From Paenibacillus sp. UNC451MF (GTDB lineage Bacteria; Bacillota; Bacilli; Paenibacillales; NBRC-103111): a stretch of DNA of 64,000 nt. The stretch is taken from NCBI RefSeq assembly GCF_000686845.1, contig NZ_JMLS01000021.1, positions 103,209 through 167,208 of the forward strand, written 5' to 3'. The stretch's first letter is position 1; every line of letters begins with the position of its first letter. Below, piece by piece: positions 25,295-33,842 of this stretch. The notes below the pieces were generated by a model. That model had not been told where the DNA came from. It made no database searches and saw nothing but the letters and a program-made list of their open reading frames with translations. The position numbers were made by a program, and so were the translations under genes.

Positions 25295-26029
25295 ATGGAC
25301 CTTCAACAGTTGAAATGCAGCGTGGCGGAAAGCGGCAATATTGTGTTTTTCGGTGGTGCCGGTGTATCGACGGAGAGCAGCATTCCGGATTTTTGTTCGG
25401 CTTCCGGATTGTACCAGACGAAAAGCAGGTTTTCCGTCCCACCGGAAACAATTTTGAGCCGCAGTTTCTTTATGCAGCATACAGCGGACTTCTACGAGTT
25501 TTATATATCCCGGATGATATATAAGGATGCAGTACCAAATGCTGCCCACAAAGCTTTAGCCCGTTTGGAGCAGGTTGGGAAGCTTAAGGCGGTTGTCACC
25601 CAAAACATTGACGGTCTTCATCAAGCAGCCGGGAGTCAAAAGGTATTGGAGCTTCACGGGTCCGTTCACCGAAATTATTGTATGGATTGCGGCACTTTTT
25701 TTGATTTGCAACATATGGTTAGTTGTGGTGGTTCTGTGCCCAAGTGTAACCAATGCGGAGGAACCGTGAAGCCTGATGTCGTATTGTATGAGGAGCCGCT
25801 CGATTATGCGGTAATGGAACAGGCGGCAGAGTATATATCCAAGGCGGATGTGCTTATCGTGGGTGGAACGTCACTAACGGTCAATCCCGCAGCAGGGTTA
25901 ATCCGGTATTATGGGGGTAATAATCTTATATTAATAAATCAGTCGGCAACAACCTACGATAGCCGTGCCGATTATTTAGTTCATGCTAGCATTGGAAAAG
26001 TATTAACAGAGCTCGTTGAGGGCATTTGA
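25295..26029 (+). CDS. Sirtuin (NAD-dependent protein deacylase)
   Basis: About 244 aa. The Rossmann motif FFGGAGVSTESSIPDF is near residue 22, TQNIDGLHQAAG near residue 102, catalytic histidine in ELHGSVHRNYC near residue 120, a four-cysteine zinc site (CMDCG and CNQCG, residues 130-155), and GGTSLTVNPAAGL near residue 195. Sirtuins remove acyl groups from lysines using NAD. In place of the nearly invariant arginine after PDF (normally PDFR) this protein has cysteine, one base change away (CGT to TGT), which may weaken NAD handling. The start is GTG 25292 or ATG 25295 after AGGAG. Confidence 0.92.
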   Translation: MDLQQLKCSVAESGNIVFFGGAGVSTESSIPDFCSASGLYQTKSRFSVPPETILSRSFFMQHTADFYEFYISRMIYKDAVPNAAHKALARLEQVGKLKAVVTQNIDGLHQAAGSQKVLELHGSVHRNYCMDCGTFFDLQHMVSCGGSVPKCNQCGGTVKPDVVLYEEPLDYAVMEQAAEYISKADVLIVGGTSLTVNPAAGLIRYYGGNNLILINQSATTYDSRADYLVHASIGKVLTELVEGI

Positions 26030-26051
26030 GCCATAGGAGGTGGGAGAATCG

Positions 26052-26939
26052 ATGGAATTTATTATAGATAGAGCAATTGAGTTCGCAGCAAGAGCTCATC
26101 AGGGCCAAGTACGTAAAGGGACTGACATTCCGTACATATCCCATCCTTATGCGGTCGGAATGATTTTACGGGAGGCCCGCTGTAAACCTGAGGTTGTAGC
26201 GGCAGGCATTTTGCATGACACCTTGGAGGACACTGCGGCTACTTACGATGATCTAGTACGGTTATTCGGTCAACAGGTAGCGGATATTGTTAAAGGTTGT
26301 TCTGAACCGGATAAGTCGCTGTCCTGGGAGGAGCGCAAGGAGCACACCGTTCAATATTTAAAAACAGCACCCAAGGCGATTCGTATGGTCGCTTGTGCCG
26401 ACAAGCTGCACAATGTACGCAGCACGTTGAGGGCCATAGAGATCGAAGGCGATTTGGTATGGAGGCGGTTTAAGAGAGGAAAAGAGCAGCAAACCTGGTA
26501 TTACCGTCAGTTGATTGAGAGTCTCGGTTACGAGTCAGGCTTCCCCCTTCTTACGATGTTGGAGAAAGAGGTTGAGACTTTGTTTGGAAGCGAACGCGCC
26601 CATGGGATACATAGAAGTGATCTCGACGCTAAGAGTATCGATGCTTTATTTCTGAGTGTATACCAGCCGGCGGGGGAGGTATCCGAGCAAGCTGAACAGC
26701 TTTCTATCCAATGGCTATTGGATGAGGTATTAACGCTTCGAGACCGTATACGGAATGAGAAGGAGCCATTCCAGGCGATGGCTGAATATCTGGTCGAAAG
26801 AGGCATACAATTCGAGCAATCCGAAGGCTCTGAGCTGCTTATTGCGTTCTGTGCAGCGTTAAAACAACGGCTCGGATTGTACAATTACGAGGTGTACGAG
26901 CATCTCCAGCGAAATTTACGAAAAGGCAGCTTTCGTTGA
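26052..26939 (+). CDS. HD-domain metal-dependent phosphohydrolase (RelA/SpoT-HD like)
   Basis: About 295 aa. The HD-domain signature is spread as AIEFAARAHQGQVRKGTDIP, YISHPYAVGMIL, AAGILHDTLEDTAATYDDL and ACADKLHNVRSTLRA, the same order as in the (p)ppGpp hydrolase domain of RelA/SpoT and in related stand-alone HD enzymes. The HD pair is in ILHDTLED near residue 58 and the distal metal-binding D in ADKLHN near residue 120. No synthetase domain is present. The C-terminal 130 residues are unrelated to SpoT. ATG 26052 follows AGGAGG by about 10 bases. The substrate is unknown; small alarmone hydrolysis is one possibility. Confidence 0.8.
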   Translation: MEFIIDRAIEFAARAHQGQVRKGTDIPYISHPYAVGMILREARCKPEVVAAGILHDTLEDTAATYDDLVRLFGQQVADIVKGCSEPDKSLSWEERKEHTVQYLKTAPKAIRMVACADKLHNVRSTLRAIEIEGDLVWRRFKRGKEQQTWYYRQLIESLGYESGFPLLTMLEKEVETLFGSERAHGIHRSDLDAKSIDALFLSVYQPAGEVSEQAEQLSIQWLLDEVLTLRDRIRNEKEPFQAMAEYLVERGIQFEQSEGSELLIAFCAALKQRLGLYNYEVYEHLQRNLRKGSFR

Positions 26940-26976
26940 AGGCTTCTTGCCTACTTATTTGAATCGTTAGAAAATA

Positions 26977-26994
26977 GACCGCCCTTAAGCGGTC
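26977..26994. terminator. Terminator between HD gene and WYL gene
   Basis: GACCGC/GCGGTC stem with a six-base loop lies between two converging genes; T-rich sequence follows on both strands, so it can act in both directions. Confidence 0.7.
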
Positions 26995-27078
26995 CATCTT
27001 TGTTTATGCACGTAAACTGCAGAGCTGGTGAGCACTAACCAACAAAGCACCAGATTCCTCACTCCAATATCCAACTCA

Positions 27079-27903
27079 TCACCGAACCTCAACATCCTGC
27101 TTCTCTAACTGGTGATACCGCTCGAGCGCCTTCGTCGCTGTTTCGAGCATACGCCGCTGCAGCTTGCCGCTTTCGATCACTCGAACCCTTTTGCCAAGGA
27201 ATCGGATTTTGGATAAAATCGTTTCGCTTTCGTCCCCCAGAAACGTAAGAACAATACGGTACGTATCGGTTCCTGTATCGTAAGAGACTTCCTTGTCAAA
27301 GCAGGAAAAGGCGTATAAAATCCGCGACAGCTCCTTGTTATAGGCTTGCACGACTTCGATTAGCGCGGTCTCTTTCCGGGTCTCCAAAATGTCAGTTATC
27401 CGTTTGCTCAAACGATCCGCTTCATCAGCAGGGAACGGTTCTTCGGTTATGGATACGATATTCTGGAGCTTGGTGGACATGAAGGCCCGTTTTCCTAAAT
27501 GATGCCACAGCAAGTACCATTCTCGTTTTACCATCGAATATTCCAGCTTAAAAGGAAATCCGCGCTGCTCGTTGAAGGAGCGTCCATCTTTGACCTGAAA
27601 CGTTATTTTAAGGGCGTTCTGGTTCATGATGACCCGTCGCAGCAAGCGGAGCAGCGGATGGTATACCTGCTTCTCGACATTTCGGGCTTTTTCAATAAAA
27701 GCGTCTGTAAAATCAAGCCCCGGTTCGCGTTCCAGCATAAGTCGCAGCTTTTCCATAGTCGAGGGAGCGAAGGCTTCGGGAGCGGAAGGATGCTCCAGCA
27801 TTTTTTTCAGCCATACTCTTTCATGGGCAGTAACCGTAAACGTGCCGGAGTCTTCCAAGCGGGACATGATCTGATAATTAAACATTTTCTCAAACAGATT
27901 CAT
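27079..27903 (-). CDS. WYL-domain protein without DNA-binding domain
   Basis: A 274-aa protein. Residues 95-175 have the WYL-type beta-barrel pattern (ALKITFQVKDG, FPFKLEYSMVKREWYLLWHH) followed by a winged C-terminal extension (ETILSKIRFLGKRVRVIESG). No helix-turn-helix is evident at its N-terminus. It overlaps its upstream neighbour by 14 bases, so both are made together. WYL domains bind nucleic acids or nucleotide ligands and commonly regulate RNA-repair or defence loci. This copy probably forms a heteromeric sensor with the protein encoded at 27890. Confidence 0.78.
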   Translation of the reverse strand: MNLFEKMFNYQIMSRLEDSGTFTVTAHERVWLKKMLEHPSAPEAFAPSTMEKLRLMLEREPGLDFTDAFIEKARNVEKQVYHPLLRLLRRVIMNQNALKITFQVKDGRSFNEQRGFPFKLEYSMVKREWYLLWHHLGKRAFMSTKLQNIVSITEEPFPADEADRLSKRITDILETRKETALIEVVQAYNKELSRILYAFSCFDKEVSYDTGTDTYRIVLTFLGDESETILSKIRFLGKRVRVIESGKLQRRMLETATKALERYHQLEKQDVEVR

Positions 27904-29203
27904 AGTATGTCAGAATCTCCTTCCATTCCTCGATCATCTCTTTACGAAAGTGGGACGGCTCTAATACTTCACAGCTGGAACCGAAGCTGCGCAGCCAAGG
28001 CTTGATTTCCGTCGTCCCGTTCACCTCGATCTCGTATACGAACGAAATGTCGTCCTCCTCTGTAATGCGTCCCCATTGGCCTTGGAGAAGAACACGCTCC
28101 TTAACAAAATTGCTTTTCGAGTTCTCCGGGTGATAGAAGCGGGCTCTCACAGTTACACGGCGCCCCGTATCGATGAGCCAGCTGTATTGGATTTGTTCCT
28201 CCAGTGCCTTTTGCTTGGCTGCAAAAAGCTCCTCGGTCACGGCTTCGCCCTCCTCAATTTGCGTGATCCCTTCCATCCGGTATTTCTTCACACCGAACTG
28301 GGTGGTGGAGCCGAGCAAGTACCATCTTCCGTACTGATGATCGTAGACAACTTTAACGGGCAGCAGCAGCTGCTGCTTTCCTGAGGTCTCCCGCTCGAAC
28401 AGCGGATTTGTATTTTTGGATGTATAGCTTTTGCGTGTCTTGGGCGAGAAGTACAGGAAGCTGACTAGACGGCGCTGACGTATCGCTTGAAGCAATGTAT
28501 GGAAATGAGCTTCGTCAAGAATGCGCGAAGGATAATGATATTTATATAAAAAGGGCGTGACAAAAGAGGACTCTTTTTCCGATTGGGTCAATGCTTTTTT
28601 CAACATGTCCCGCAGTAAATAGCCCTGCACGGAAGGAACCTGGGTATTGGACATGACATCGGCAAAGTCATATAGATCGATGAGCTCGTCGTACGACAGC
28701 TCCTGCAGCAAATCGTCTTGTAACCTATAGCGATACGGGCGTCCACCTGCTTCTCTGCGTATGACCCCGACTTCCTCCAAATATTTGAGGTCGGAACGGA
28801 GCGTTTTCTCATCCGGCAGCGGCAAATCCGCTGGCATTTGCTCATTGCACCTGTCCAGCAATGCCATGGCTGTCATCGGCTCATGCTGCATCGCGGTAAG
28901 GAGCAGGGAAAGCCGATAGGTCTCGGAGTCTTTAAGCGATTTCGCTCTATAAAGAAACAGCAGCATTGGATCCGCAGATTCGTAATAATTGAAACGGAGC
29001 GTTTCGGCGAATTCTTTGCTCTGCTCTTGTGGAAGCTGCTGATACACGGTCTGGACGATCTCTTTAAGACGCCGTATCGTTTTATCATAGGTATGGACGG
29101 AAATGCCAAGGCGCTCGGCAAACTGCTGCCGGCTGTAGGCTCCGCTCGTCAGCACAAGCATGCGTAAAAATTGGATTTCTTTATCAAAGCTTTCTCTGGC
29201 CAT
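27890..29203 (-). CDS. WYL-domain transcriptional regulator
   Basis: About 437 aa. Residues 5-55 form a helix-turn-helix (GAYSRQQFAERLGISVHTYD), a second winged region sits near residue 130 (LRSDLKYLEEVGVIRREAGG), and the WYL domain runs from RRLVSFLYFSPKTRK to YDHQYGRWYLLGSTTQFG (residues 240-300), then a C-terminal WCX-like extension. ATG 29203 is preferred as it is 6 bases after GGAGG. It is transcribed away from the RlaP-type gene at 29420, with only about 215 bases between starts, which suggests it controls that gene. Confidence 0.85.
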   Translation of the reverse strand: MARESFDKEIQFLRMLVLTSGAYSRQQFAERLGISVHTYDKTIRRLKEIVQTVYQQLPQEQSKEFAETLRFNYYESADPMLLFLYRAKSLKDSETYRLSLLLTAMQHEPMTAMALLDRCNEQMPADLPLPDEKTLRSDLKYLEEVGVIRREAGGRPYRYRLQDDLLQELSYDELIDLYDFADVMSNTQVPSVQGYLLRDMLKKALTQSEKESSFVTPFLYKYHYPSRILDEAHFHTLLQAIRQRRLVSFLYFSPKTRKSYTSKNTNPLFERETSGKQQLLLPVKVVYDHQYGRWYLLGSTTQFGVKKYRMEGITQIEEGEAVTEELFAAKQKALEEQIQYSWLIDTGRRVTVRARFYHPENSKSNFVKERVLLQGQWGRITEEDDISFVYEIEVNGTTEIKPWLRSFGSSCEVLEPSHFRKEMIEEWKEILTYYESV

Positions 29204-29419
29204 GATCATCCTCCGTTGATATCAAGCTGTTCTTATCATTGTAACAGGGGAGTGTTAGGGTGAAAATGGAAAAAATTCATGATCGTCATACTTTCGCCAT
29301 GTTCGCGGACAGCGGGATAAGCGATGATAGGACTTGTAAAGCGTAAGCCTTAAGAGGCATTCGAAGGGGCATACTGGAAACGAATAATAATATCTATATC
29401 GGACAGGAGGGGGAAAAGG

Positions 29420-30217
29420 TTGATCGATTCTCAGTTTAGACAACAAATTACGGAAGAGCTTCAGCTTATAGAACAAAAGGAGCAGGTACGTATTCTATTC
29501 GCCTGCGAATCCGGGAGCCGGGCATGGGGGTTCCCGTCCAAAGACAGTGACTACGATGTTCGTTTTCTTTATATCCGGCCTGTTGACTGGTATTTATCGA
29601 TATTCGACAAAAGGGACGTCATCGAGCGGCCGATCAGCAGTATGCTTGACATAAACGGTTGGGATTTGAAAAAGGCGTTGAACCTGTTCCGTAAATCGAA
29701 CCCGCCGCTGCTCGAATGGCTGCAATCGCCGTTCATTTATTACGAAAATTACTCGGTAGCCGAACAAATCCGCGGTCTGTCACCGCTCACTTTTTCACCG
29801 AAATCGTGCTTGTACCATTATCTTCATATGGCAAAGCGGAACTATCGGGACTACCTTCAGGGGGAGCAGGTAAAAATCAAAAAGTATTTCTATGTACTGC
29901 GGCCGATATTAGCCTGTCAATGGATAGAACGGGTCGGGACGATGCCGCCAATGGAGTTCGATAGTTTGGTACAAGAGCTTGTTCCGCAGGGGAGTGAGCT
30001 ATCAGAGGCCATCCAGTCACTTCTCGTACGCAAGAAATCCGGTGAAGAGCTGGACCACGAACCGAGGATCGAACCGATCAACGTTTTCCTGGAACAGCAA
30101 ATCGAGCATTTTGAGCAATCAGCTAGAGATACGAGTGATTCAGCGGAAAATCAGGATCAACAGCTCGATGAGCTGTTCCGATCTGCATTAAAGGAAGTAT
30201 GGGGGAGGCCTTCATAG
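29420..30217 (+). CDS. RlaP-type (Pol-beta superfamily) nucleotidyltransferase
   Basis: A 265-aa protein starting at TTG 29420 after AGGAGG. The N-terminal nucleotidyltransferase core is FACESGSRAWGFPSKDSDYD with VRFLY (residues 27-52): GS, then two metal-binding aspartates in DSDYD. A helical C-terminal half (YLHMAKRNYRDYLQGEQ, KKYFYVLRPILACQWIER) follows, typical of the YcgL/RlaP family (PF10127), which has been linked to RNA repair with RtcB, WYL and AAA genes. It stands next to WYL genes and kptA here. The exact RNA substrate is unknown. Confidence 0.82.
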   Translation: MIDSQFRQQITEELQLIEQKEQVRILFACESGSRAWGFPSKDSDYDVRFLYIRPVDWYLSIFDKRDVIERPISSMLDINGWDLKKALNLFRKSNPPLLEWLQSPFIYYENYSVAEQIRGLSPLTFSPKSCLYHYLHMAKRNYRDYLQGEQVKIKKYFYVLRPILACQWIERVGTMPPMEFDSLVQELVPQGSELSEAIQSLLVRKKSGEELDHEPRIEPINVFLEQQIEHFEQSARDTSDSAENQDQQLDELFRSALKEVWGRPS

Positions 30218-30230
30218 GAAGGCTTCTTTT
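30205..30230 (+). terminator. Terminator overlapping the end of the RlaP-type gene
   Basis: Stem GAGGCCTTC/GAAGGCTTC (30205-30213 with 30218-30226, one G-U pair) with the loop containing the stop codon, then TTTT. Confidence 0.7.
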
Positions 30231-30330
30231 CATTCACGCAGCTTTGTTCATAAAGGGTAGTTCCCTGGCATAGGAAGCAGGAAATGAGATTTATACTTAA
30301 ATTTTACCATTTATTTTTGCTTCAAATCGG

Positions 30331-30336
30331 TATAAT
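30331..30336 (+). promoter_or_regulatory. -10 element before kptA
   Basis: A consensus TATAAT lies 41 bases before the kptA start. A good -35 is not visible at 17 bases upstream. Confidence 0.4.
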
Positions 30337-30376
30337 GAAAATAATTCATTTTGTAAAGCAATAGGAAGTGATTCAT

Positions 30377-30952
30377 TTGCATAAGCACAAGTTAGAAATA
30401 AGTCTCAGTAAGTTGATGACCAAGCTGCTTCGACATACACCGGAGGACTTCGGGCTTACTCTCGATCCTGAGGACGGGTCTTGTACGTTACAGCAATTGC
30501 TTAAGGTTATTCAGACACAGTCCCAATGGGAGTGGGTAACCGCTAAGGATATAAGAGAGGTTGTAGCCAATTCGGATAAGCAGCGTTTCGAAATTAGTGG
30601 GGACCGGATAAAGGCCAGATACGGCCACAGCCATGATAAAGTTCAATATTCTCCAGGCACCCCACCCCAACTCTTATATCACGGTACGAATACTCAAGCA
30701 CTACCTTCTATCCTGCAGGAGGGGCTACGTCCGATGAACCGCCAATATGTTCACTTGTCTGAAGGAACTCATTTTGCAAGCATGGCCGGAAGGCGCAGAG
30801 GGGCGCTCGTTATGCTGTCGGTGGATACAAGAAAAGCGGAGCAGGCCGGAGTCGTATTCTACTATGCAGGCAATGAAGTGTGGCTGGCAGATTCCGTTCC
30901 CGCCTCATGCTGTGCCGCTCATTTTAACCAAGATCCGGAGGAAAATGGATGA
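30377..30952 (+). CDS. kptA: RNA 2'-phosphotransferase (Tpt1/KptA)
   Basis: About 191 aa. Tpt1/KptA transfers an internal RNA 2'-phosphate to NAD, giving ADP-ribose 1'',2''-cyclic phosphate. The family's Arg-His-Arg-Arg set can be seen: KLLRHTPEDFGL near residue 20, RYGHS near residue 85, LLYHGTNTQALPSIL near residue 103 and LRPMNRQYVHLS near residue 123. Start TTG 30377 lies after AGGAAGTGAT; GTG 30368 is another option. Its stop overlaps the next gene as ATGA. Its place between an RlaP-type transferase and tatD, with rtcB 29 kb away, suggests a role in mending cleaved RNA. Confidence 0.9.
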   Translation: MHKHKLEISLSKLMTKLLRHTPEDFGLTLDPEDGSCTLQQLLKVIQTQSQWEWVTAKDIREVVANSDKQRFEISGDRIKARYGHSHDKVQYSPGTPPQLLYHGTNTQALPSILQEGLRPMNRQYVHLSEGTHFASMAGRRRGALVMLSVDTRKAEQAGVVFYYAGNEVWLADSVPASCCAAHFNQDPEENG

Positions 30953-31740
30953 ATATACCAACTGTCGATATTGGAGTCAACCTGCTGCATCGTTCCTTTA
31001 GCGAGGACCGGGAACAAGTCGTTGCCCGTGCTGCCCAGGCTGGAGTGTCACCGATCATTATAACGGGAACAAGCCTGCGCAGCAGTCTGGAAGCCGCGCG
31101 GTATGCCGGTCGATTCCCGGGCCAGCTGTATGCCACAGCCGGAGTTCATCCTCACGATGCCAAGAGCTGTAATGACACGACCATGAAGGATTTGAAAAAG
31201 CTTGCCGCGCTCCCGCATGTCGTGGCTATAGGGGAATGCGGCTTGGATTATAACCGGGATTTTTCCCCTAGAGATGTGCAGAAAAAATGGTTTGAGGAGC
31301 AGATTGCACTCTCTTGTGAGCTGAAGATGCCTTTGTTTCTGCATGAGAGAGAAGCTCATCACGATTTAGTCGCTCTTCTTAAGACATATCGCGATCGAAT
31401 GGATAAGGCCGTAGTACACTGCTTTACGGGCAATCAGTATGAGCTGCGCACGTATTTGAATATGGGATTCTACGTCGGTATTACCGGCTGGATTTGCGAT
31501 GAACGGCGGGGCAAGCATCTGAGGGAGCTGGTTAAGTTCGTTCCGCTTGACCGATTGATGCTGGAGACGGATGCTCCTTTCTTGACACCGAGAGATATGG
31601 ATGTGAAGCCTGCTAATGGACGCAATGAACCAGCATTTTTACCGCATATTGTGAAGGCTGTGTCGAGCTGCCTGGGCAAGCGTCCGGAAGAAGTGGCGGA
31701 AGCCACTACGCTGACGGCAAAACAGTTTTTTGGGATATAA
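30949..31740 (+). CDS. tatD: TatD family metal-dependent hydrolase/DNase
   Basis: A 263-aa TIM-barrel enzyme. Metal ligands are in VHPHDAKSC near residue 63 (TatD HPHD), AIGECGLDYNRD near residue 93, PLFLHEREAHHD near residue 127, VHCFTG near residue 152 and LMLETDAPFLTPR near residue 204. TatD proteins are 3'-5' exonucleases acting on DNA or RNA. One deviation from common TatD is VDIGVNLLHRSF at the start, where most have DSHCHL, so the first HxH metal pair is replaced (N-L-L-H). Four-base overlap with kptA indicates coupled translation. Confidence 0.88.
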   Translation: MNIPTVDIGVNLLHRSFSEDREQVVARAAQAGVSPIIITGTSLRSSLEAARYAGRFPGQLYATAGVHPHDAKSCNDTTMKDLKKLAALPHVVAIGECGLDYNRDFSPRDVQKKWFEEQIALSCELKMPLFLHEREAHHDLVALLKTYRDRMDKAVVHCFTGNQYELRTYLNMGFYVGITGWICDERRGKHLRELVKFVPLDRLMLETDAPFLTPRDMDVKPANGRNEPAFLPHIVKAVSSCLGKRPEEVAEATTLTAKQFFGI

Positions 31741-31786
31741 TGGGGAGTCTGCTTTGATCCATCCGCAAGACATGTTAAGATAAAAC

Positions 31787-31815
31787 TTGATGTTTGTTCT
31801 TAAAAGTCGGATAAT
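31787..31815 (+). promoter_or_regulatory. Sigma-A promoter for the aminopeptidase gene
   Basis: TTGATG (31787-31792), 17-base spacer, GATAAT (31810-31815); 38 bases before the start codon. Confidence 0.65.
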
Positions 31816-31853
31816 TAACCAATGGATAAAAAAGATCAAAGGGGCACTGTCGC

Positions 31854-33086
31854 ATGAACTCGTTGGATACAAACTTAGAAAAGTACGCTGATCTACTTGT
31901 CAAAATCGGGGTCAACATTCAACCGGGTCAAGTGTTGTTTATTGAGTCGCCTATCGAAGTTGCACCGTTAACCCGATACATTGTCAAAAAAGCATACGAA
32001 GCTGGAGCTAAATACGTTCAAGTCGCTTGGGATGACGAAGCGGTCACGCGCACACGCTTTGAATATGCTCCTGACGAATCGTTCGGCTTCTATCCGGAAT
32101 GGACAGCAAGAATGATGGAGCAGCTGGCTGAAGGCGGCGGAGCGCTCTTGAATATCAAGGTGCCGAACCCGGACCTGTACAAAGGCATCGATTCGCATAA
32201 AGTATCGACAGCTACCAGAGCCGCTTCTGTTGCTCGGCAAAAGTTCCAAGGCTATGTTCGCAACAAAGCATTCAGCTGGTGCTTGGTTAAAGCTCCTACG
32301 AAGGCTTGGGCATCAAAGGTGTTTTCCGATCTTCCGGAAGACGAACAAGTTGCCGCTATGTGGGAAACTTTGTTCAAAATCAATAGGGTCGATCAGGAAG
32401 ACCCTGTAGCTGCTTGGCGCGAGCACATTGAGACGCTTAAAAGCATGAGAGAGCGTTTGAACAATAAGAAATACAAACGTCTGCATTATAAAGCACCTGG
32501 TACGGATTTATCCGTAGAGCTGCCTGAGGGCCATTTGTGGTTTGGCGGCGAAAGTCTCAATGATCAAGGAATTGCTTTCGTAGCCAATATGCCTACCGAG
32601 GAAGTGTACACGCTGCCGAAGCGGGATGGTGTAAATGGTACAGTGAGCAGCACAAAGCCGTTGAATTTGAACGGAAGATTGGTTGACCGGTTCTCGTTCC
32701 GCTTTGAGAACGGCAAAGTGGTTGATTATACAGCAGAAGTCGGCTTGGAGTATCTCAAGGATTTGCTGGATACCGATGAAGGCGCCAAGCATCTTGGCGA
32801 AGTCGCGCTGGTTCCTTTTGACTCGCCGATCTCCAATTTGAACCGCATCTTCTACAACACAGGAGTGGATGAGAATGCCTCCTGCCATTTTGCCGTAGGA
32901 AGCGCCTATCCGTTCACATTGGAAAACGGTACGAAGATGTCCAAAGAAGAGCTGCTTCAGCGCGGAGCTAACGTAAGCTTGACTCATGTTGATTTCATGA
33001 TCGGCTCAGCTGATCTGGAAATTGACGGCGAGCTGGCGGACGGAACGATTGAGCCTGTTTTCAGAAAAGGCAACTGGGCGTTCTAA
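31854..33086 (+). CDS. M29 family aminopeptidase
   Basis: A 410-aa leucyl/thermophilic-type aminopeptidase (AmpS/PepS family, M29). LEKYADLLVKIGVNIQPGQV at the N-terminus, YVQVAWDDEAVTR near residue 60, the metal-binding LWFGGESLNDQGIAFVANMP near residue 222, EVGLEYLKDLLDTDEGAKHL near residue 295 and NASCHFAVGSAYPF near residue 340, then LTHVDFMIGSADLEIDG at the end, follow the family exactly. It cuts single residues from peptide N-termini in the cytoplasm. ATG 31854 follows AAAGGGG. It has its own promoter and terminator. Confidence 0.93.
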   Translation: MNSLDTNLEKYADLLVKIGVNIQPGQVLFIESPIEVAPLTRYIVKKAYEAGAKYVQVAWDDEAVTRTRFEYAPDESFGFYPEWTARMMEQLAEGGGALLNIKVPNPDLYKGIDSHKVSTATRAASVARQKFQGYVRNKAFSWCLVKAPTKAWASKVFSDLPEDEQVAAMWETLFKINRVDQEDPVAAWREHIETLKSMRERLNNKKYKRLHYKAPGTDLSVELPEGHLWFGGESLNDQGIAFVANMPTEEVYTLPKRDGVNGTVSSTKPLNLNGRLVDRFSFRFENGKVVDYTAEVGLEYLKDLLDTDEGAKHLGEVALVPFDSPISNLNRIFYNTGVDENASCHFAVGSAYPFTLENGTKMSKEELLQRGANVSLTHVDFMIGSADLEIDGELADGTIEPVFRKGNWAF

Positions 33087-33107
33087 GTCAATAGGTGCAT
33101 TACGCAG

Positions 33108-33130
33108 AAACCCTTGTTCAGCAAGGGTTT
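33108..33130 (+). terminator. Terminator after aminopeptidase gene
   Basis: Perfect 9-bp stem AAACCCTTG/CAAGGGTTT with a five-base loop followed by TTGTGCTATTTT. Confidence 0.8.
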
Positions 33131-33168
33131 TTGTGCTATTTTATTGTTGAAATACGGTGGATCGTACG

Positions 33169-33642
33169 ATGGCTGCCAAAACGAATGCGAGCCGGATACT
33201 GGACAAGCTGGGCGTATCCTACACGCTGCATGAATATGAATGGGAAGAAGACGATCTGGCCGTCTCCACGGTCGCTCAAAAGGTAGGGCTGCCGGTAGAG
33301 CAACTGTACAAAACCCTCGTTCTGCGAGGGGATAAAACAGGTGTCATTATGGCATGCATCCCCGGAGACAAGGAGCTGGATTTGAAAGCATTGGCCTCCG
33401 CAAGCGGCAACAAAAAAGCGGAGATGGTGCCGGTAAAAGAAATAATGACGTTGACAGGATATATTCGAGGCGGGGTGTCGCCTCTAGGTGTTAAAAAGAA
33501 GTACCCTCTCTATATGGATAGCTCTGTGATAGAGAGAGATCCTGTAAGCATCAGCGCAGGTCGCCGCGGACTGCAAATTTTTGTCAAAGGAACTGATTTG
33601 GCAAATGCCTGCGAAGGCATCTTATCGGAAATTACTCAATAA
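33169..33642 (+). CDS. YbaK/EbsC-type Cys-tRNA(Pro)/aminoacyl-tRNA deacylase
   Basis: About 157 aa. AAKTNASRILDKLGVSYTLH and EYEWEEDD at the start, LPVEQLYKTLVLRGDK near residue 45 with the conserved lysine, ACIPGDKELDLKALAS near residue 68 and TGYIRGGVSPLGVKKKYPLY near residue 96 are the standard YbaK blocks. It hydrolyses cysteine wrongly attached to tRNA-Pro. ATG 33169 is preferred; GTG 33157 is upstream in frame. It is a monocistronic unit ended by a strong hairpin. Confidence 0.92.
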   Translation: MAAKTNASRILDKLGVSYTLHEYEWEEDDLAVSTVAQKVGLPVEQLYKTLVLRGDKTGVIMACIPGDKELDLKALASASGNKKAEMVPVKEIMTLTGYIRGGVSPLGVKKKYPLYMDSSVIERDPVSISAGRRGLQIFVKGTDLANACEGILSEITQ

Positions 33643-33672
33643 GAAAATGTACGTTCATTAGCAAAATATAGG

Positions 33673-33701
33673 GACTGCTGAGTAGGCTCAGCGGTCTTTT
33701 T
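33673..33701 (+). terminator. Terminator after the YbaK-type gene
   Basis: Ten-bp stem GACTGCTGAG/CTCAGCGGTC (one G-U pair), loop TAGG, then TTTTT. Confidence 0.8.
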
Positions 33702-33842
33702 GAACATTCGATCGATATGGAGCTTATAGTCCGTTCCTATAACGCAAATCGATATTATCTATTTTACAAAATATGGTGCAGAGGGTCATAATACATTATA
33801 AAGTAATGACTCCGTTCAATTTTTTGAAAAGAGGCGATTGAT

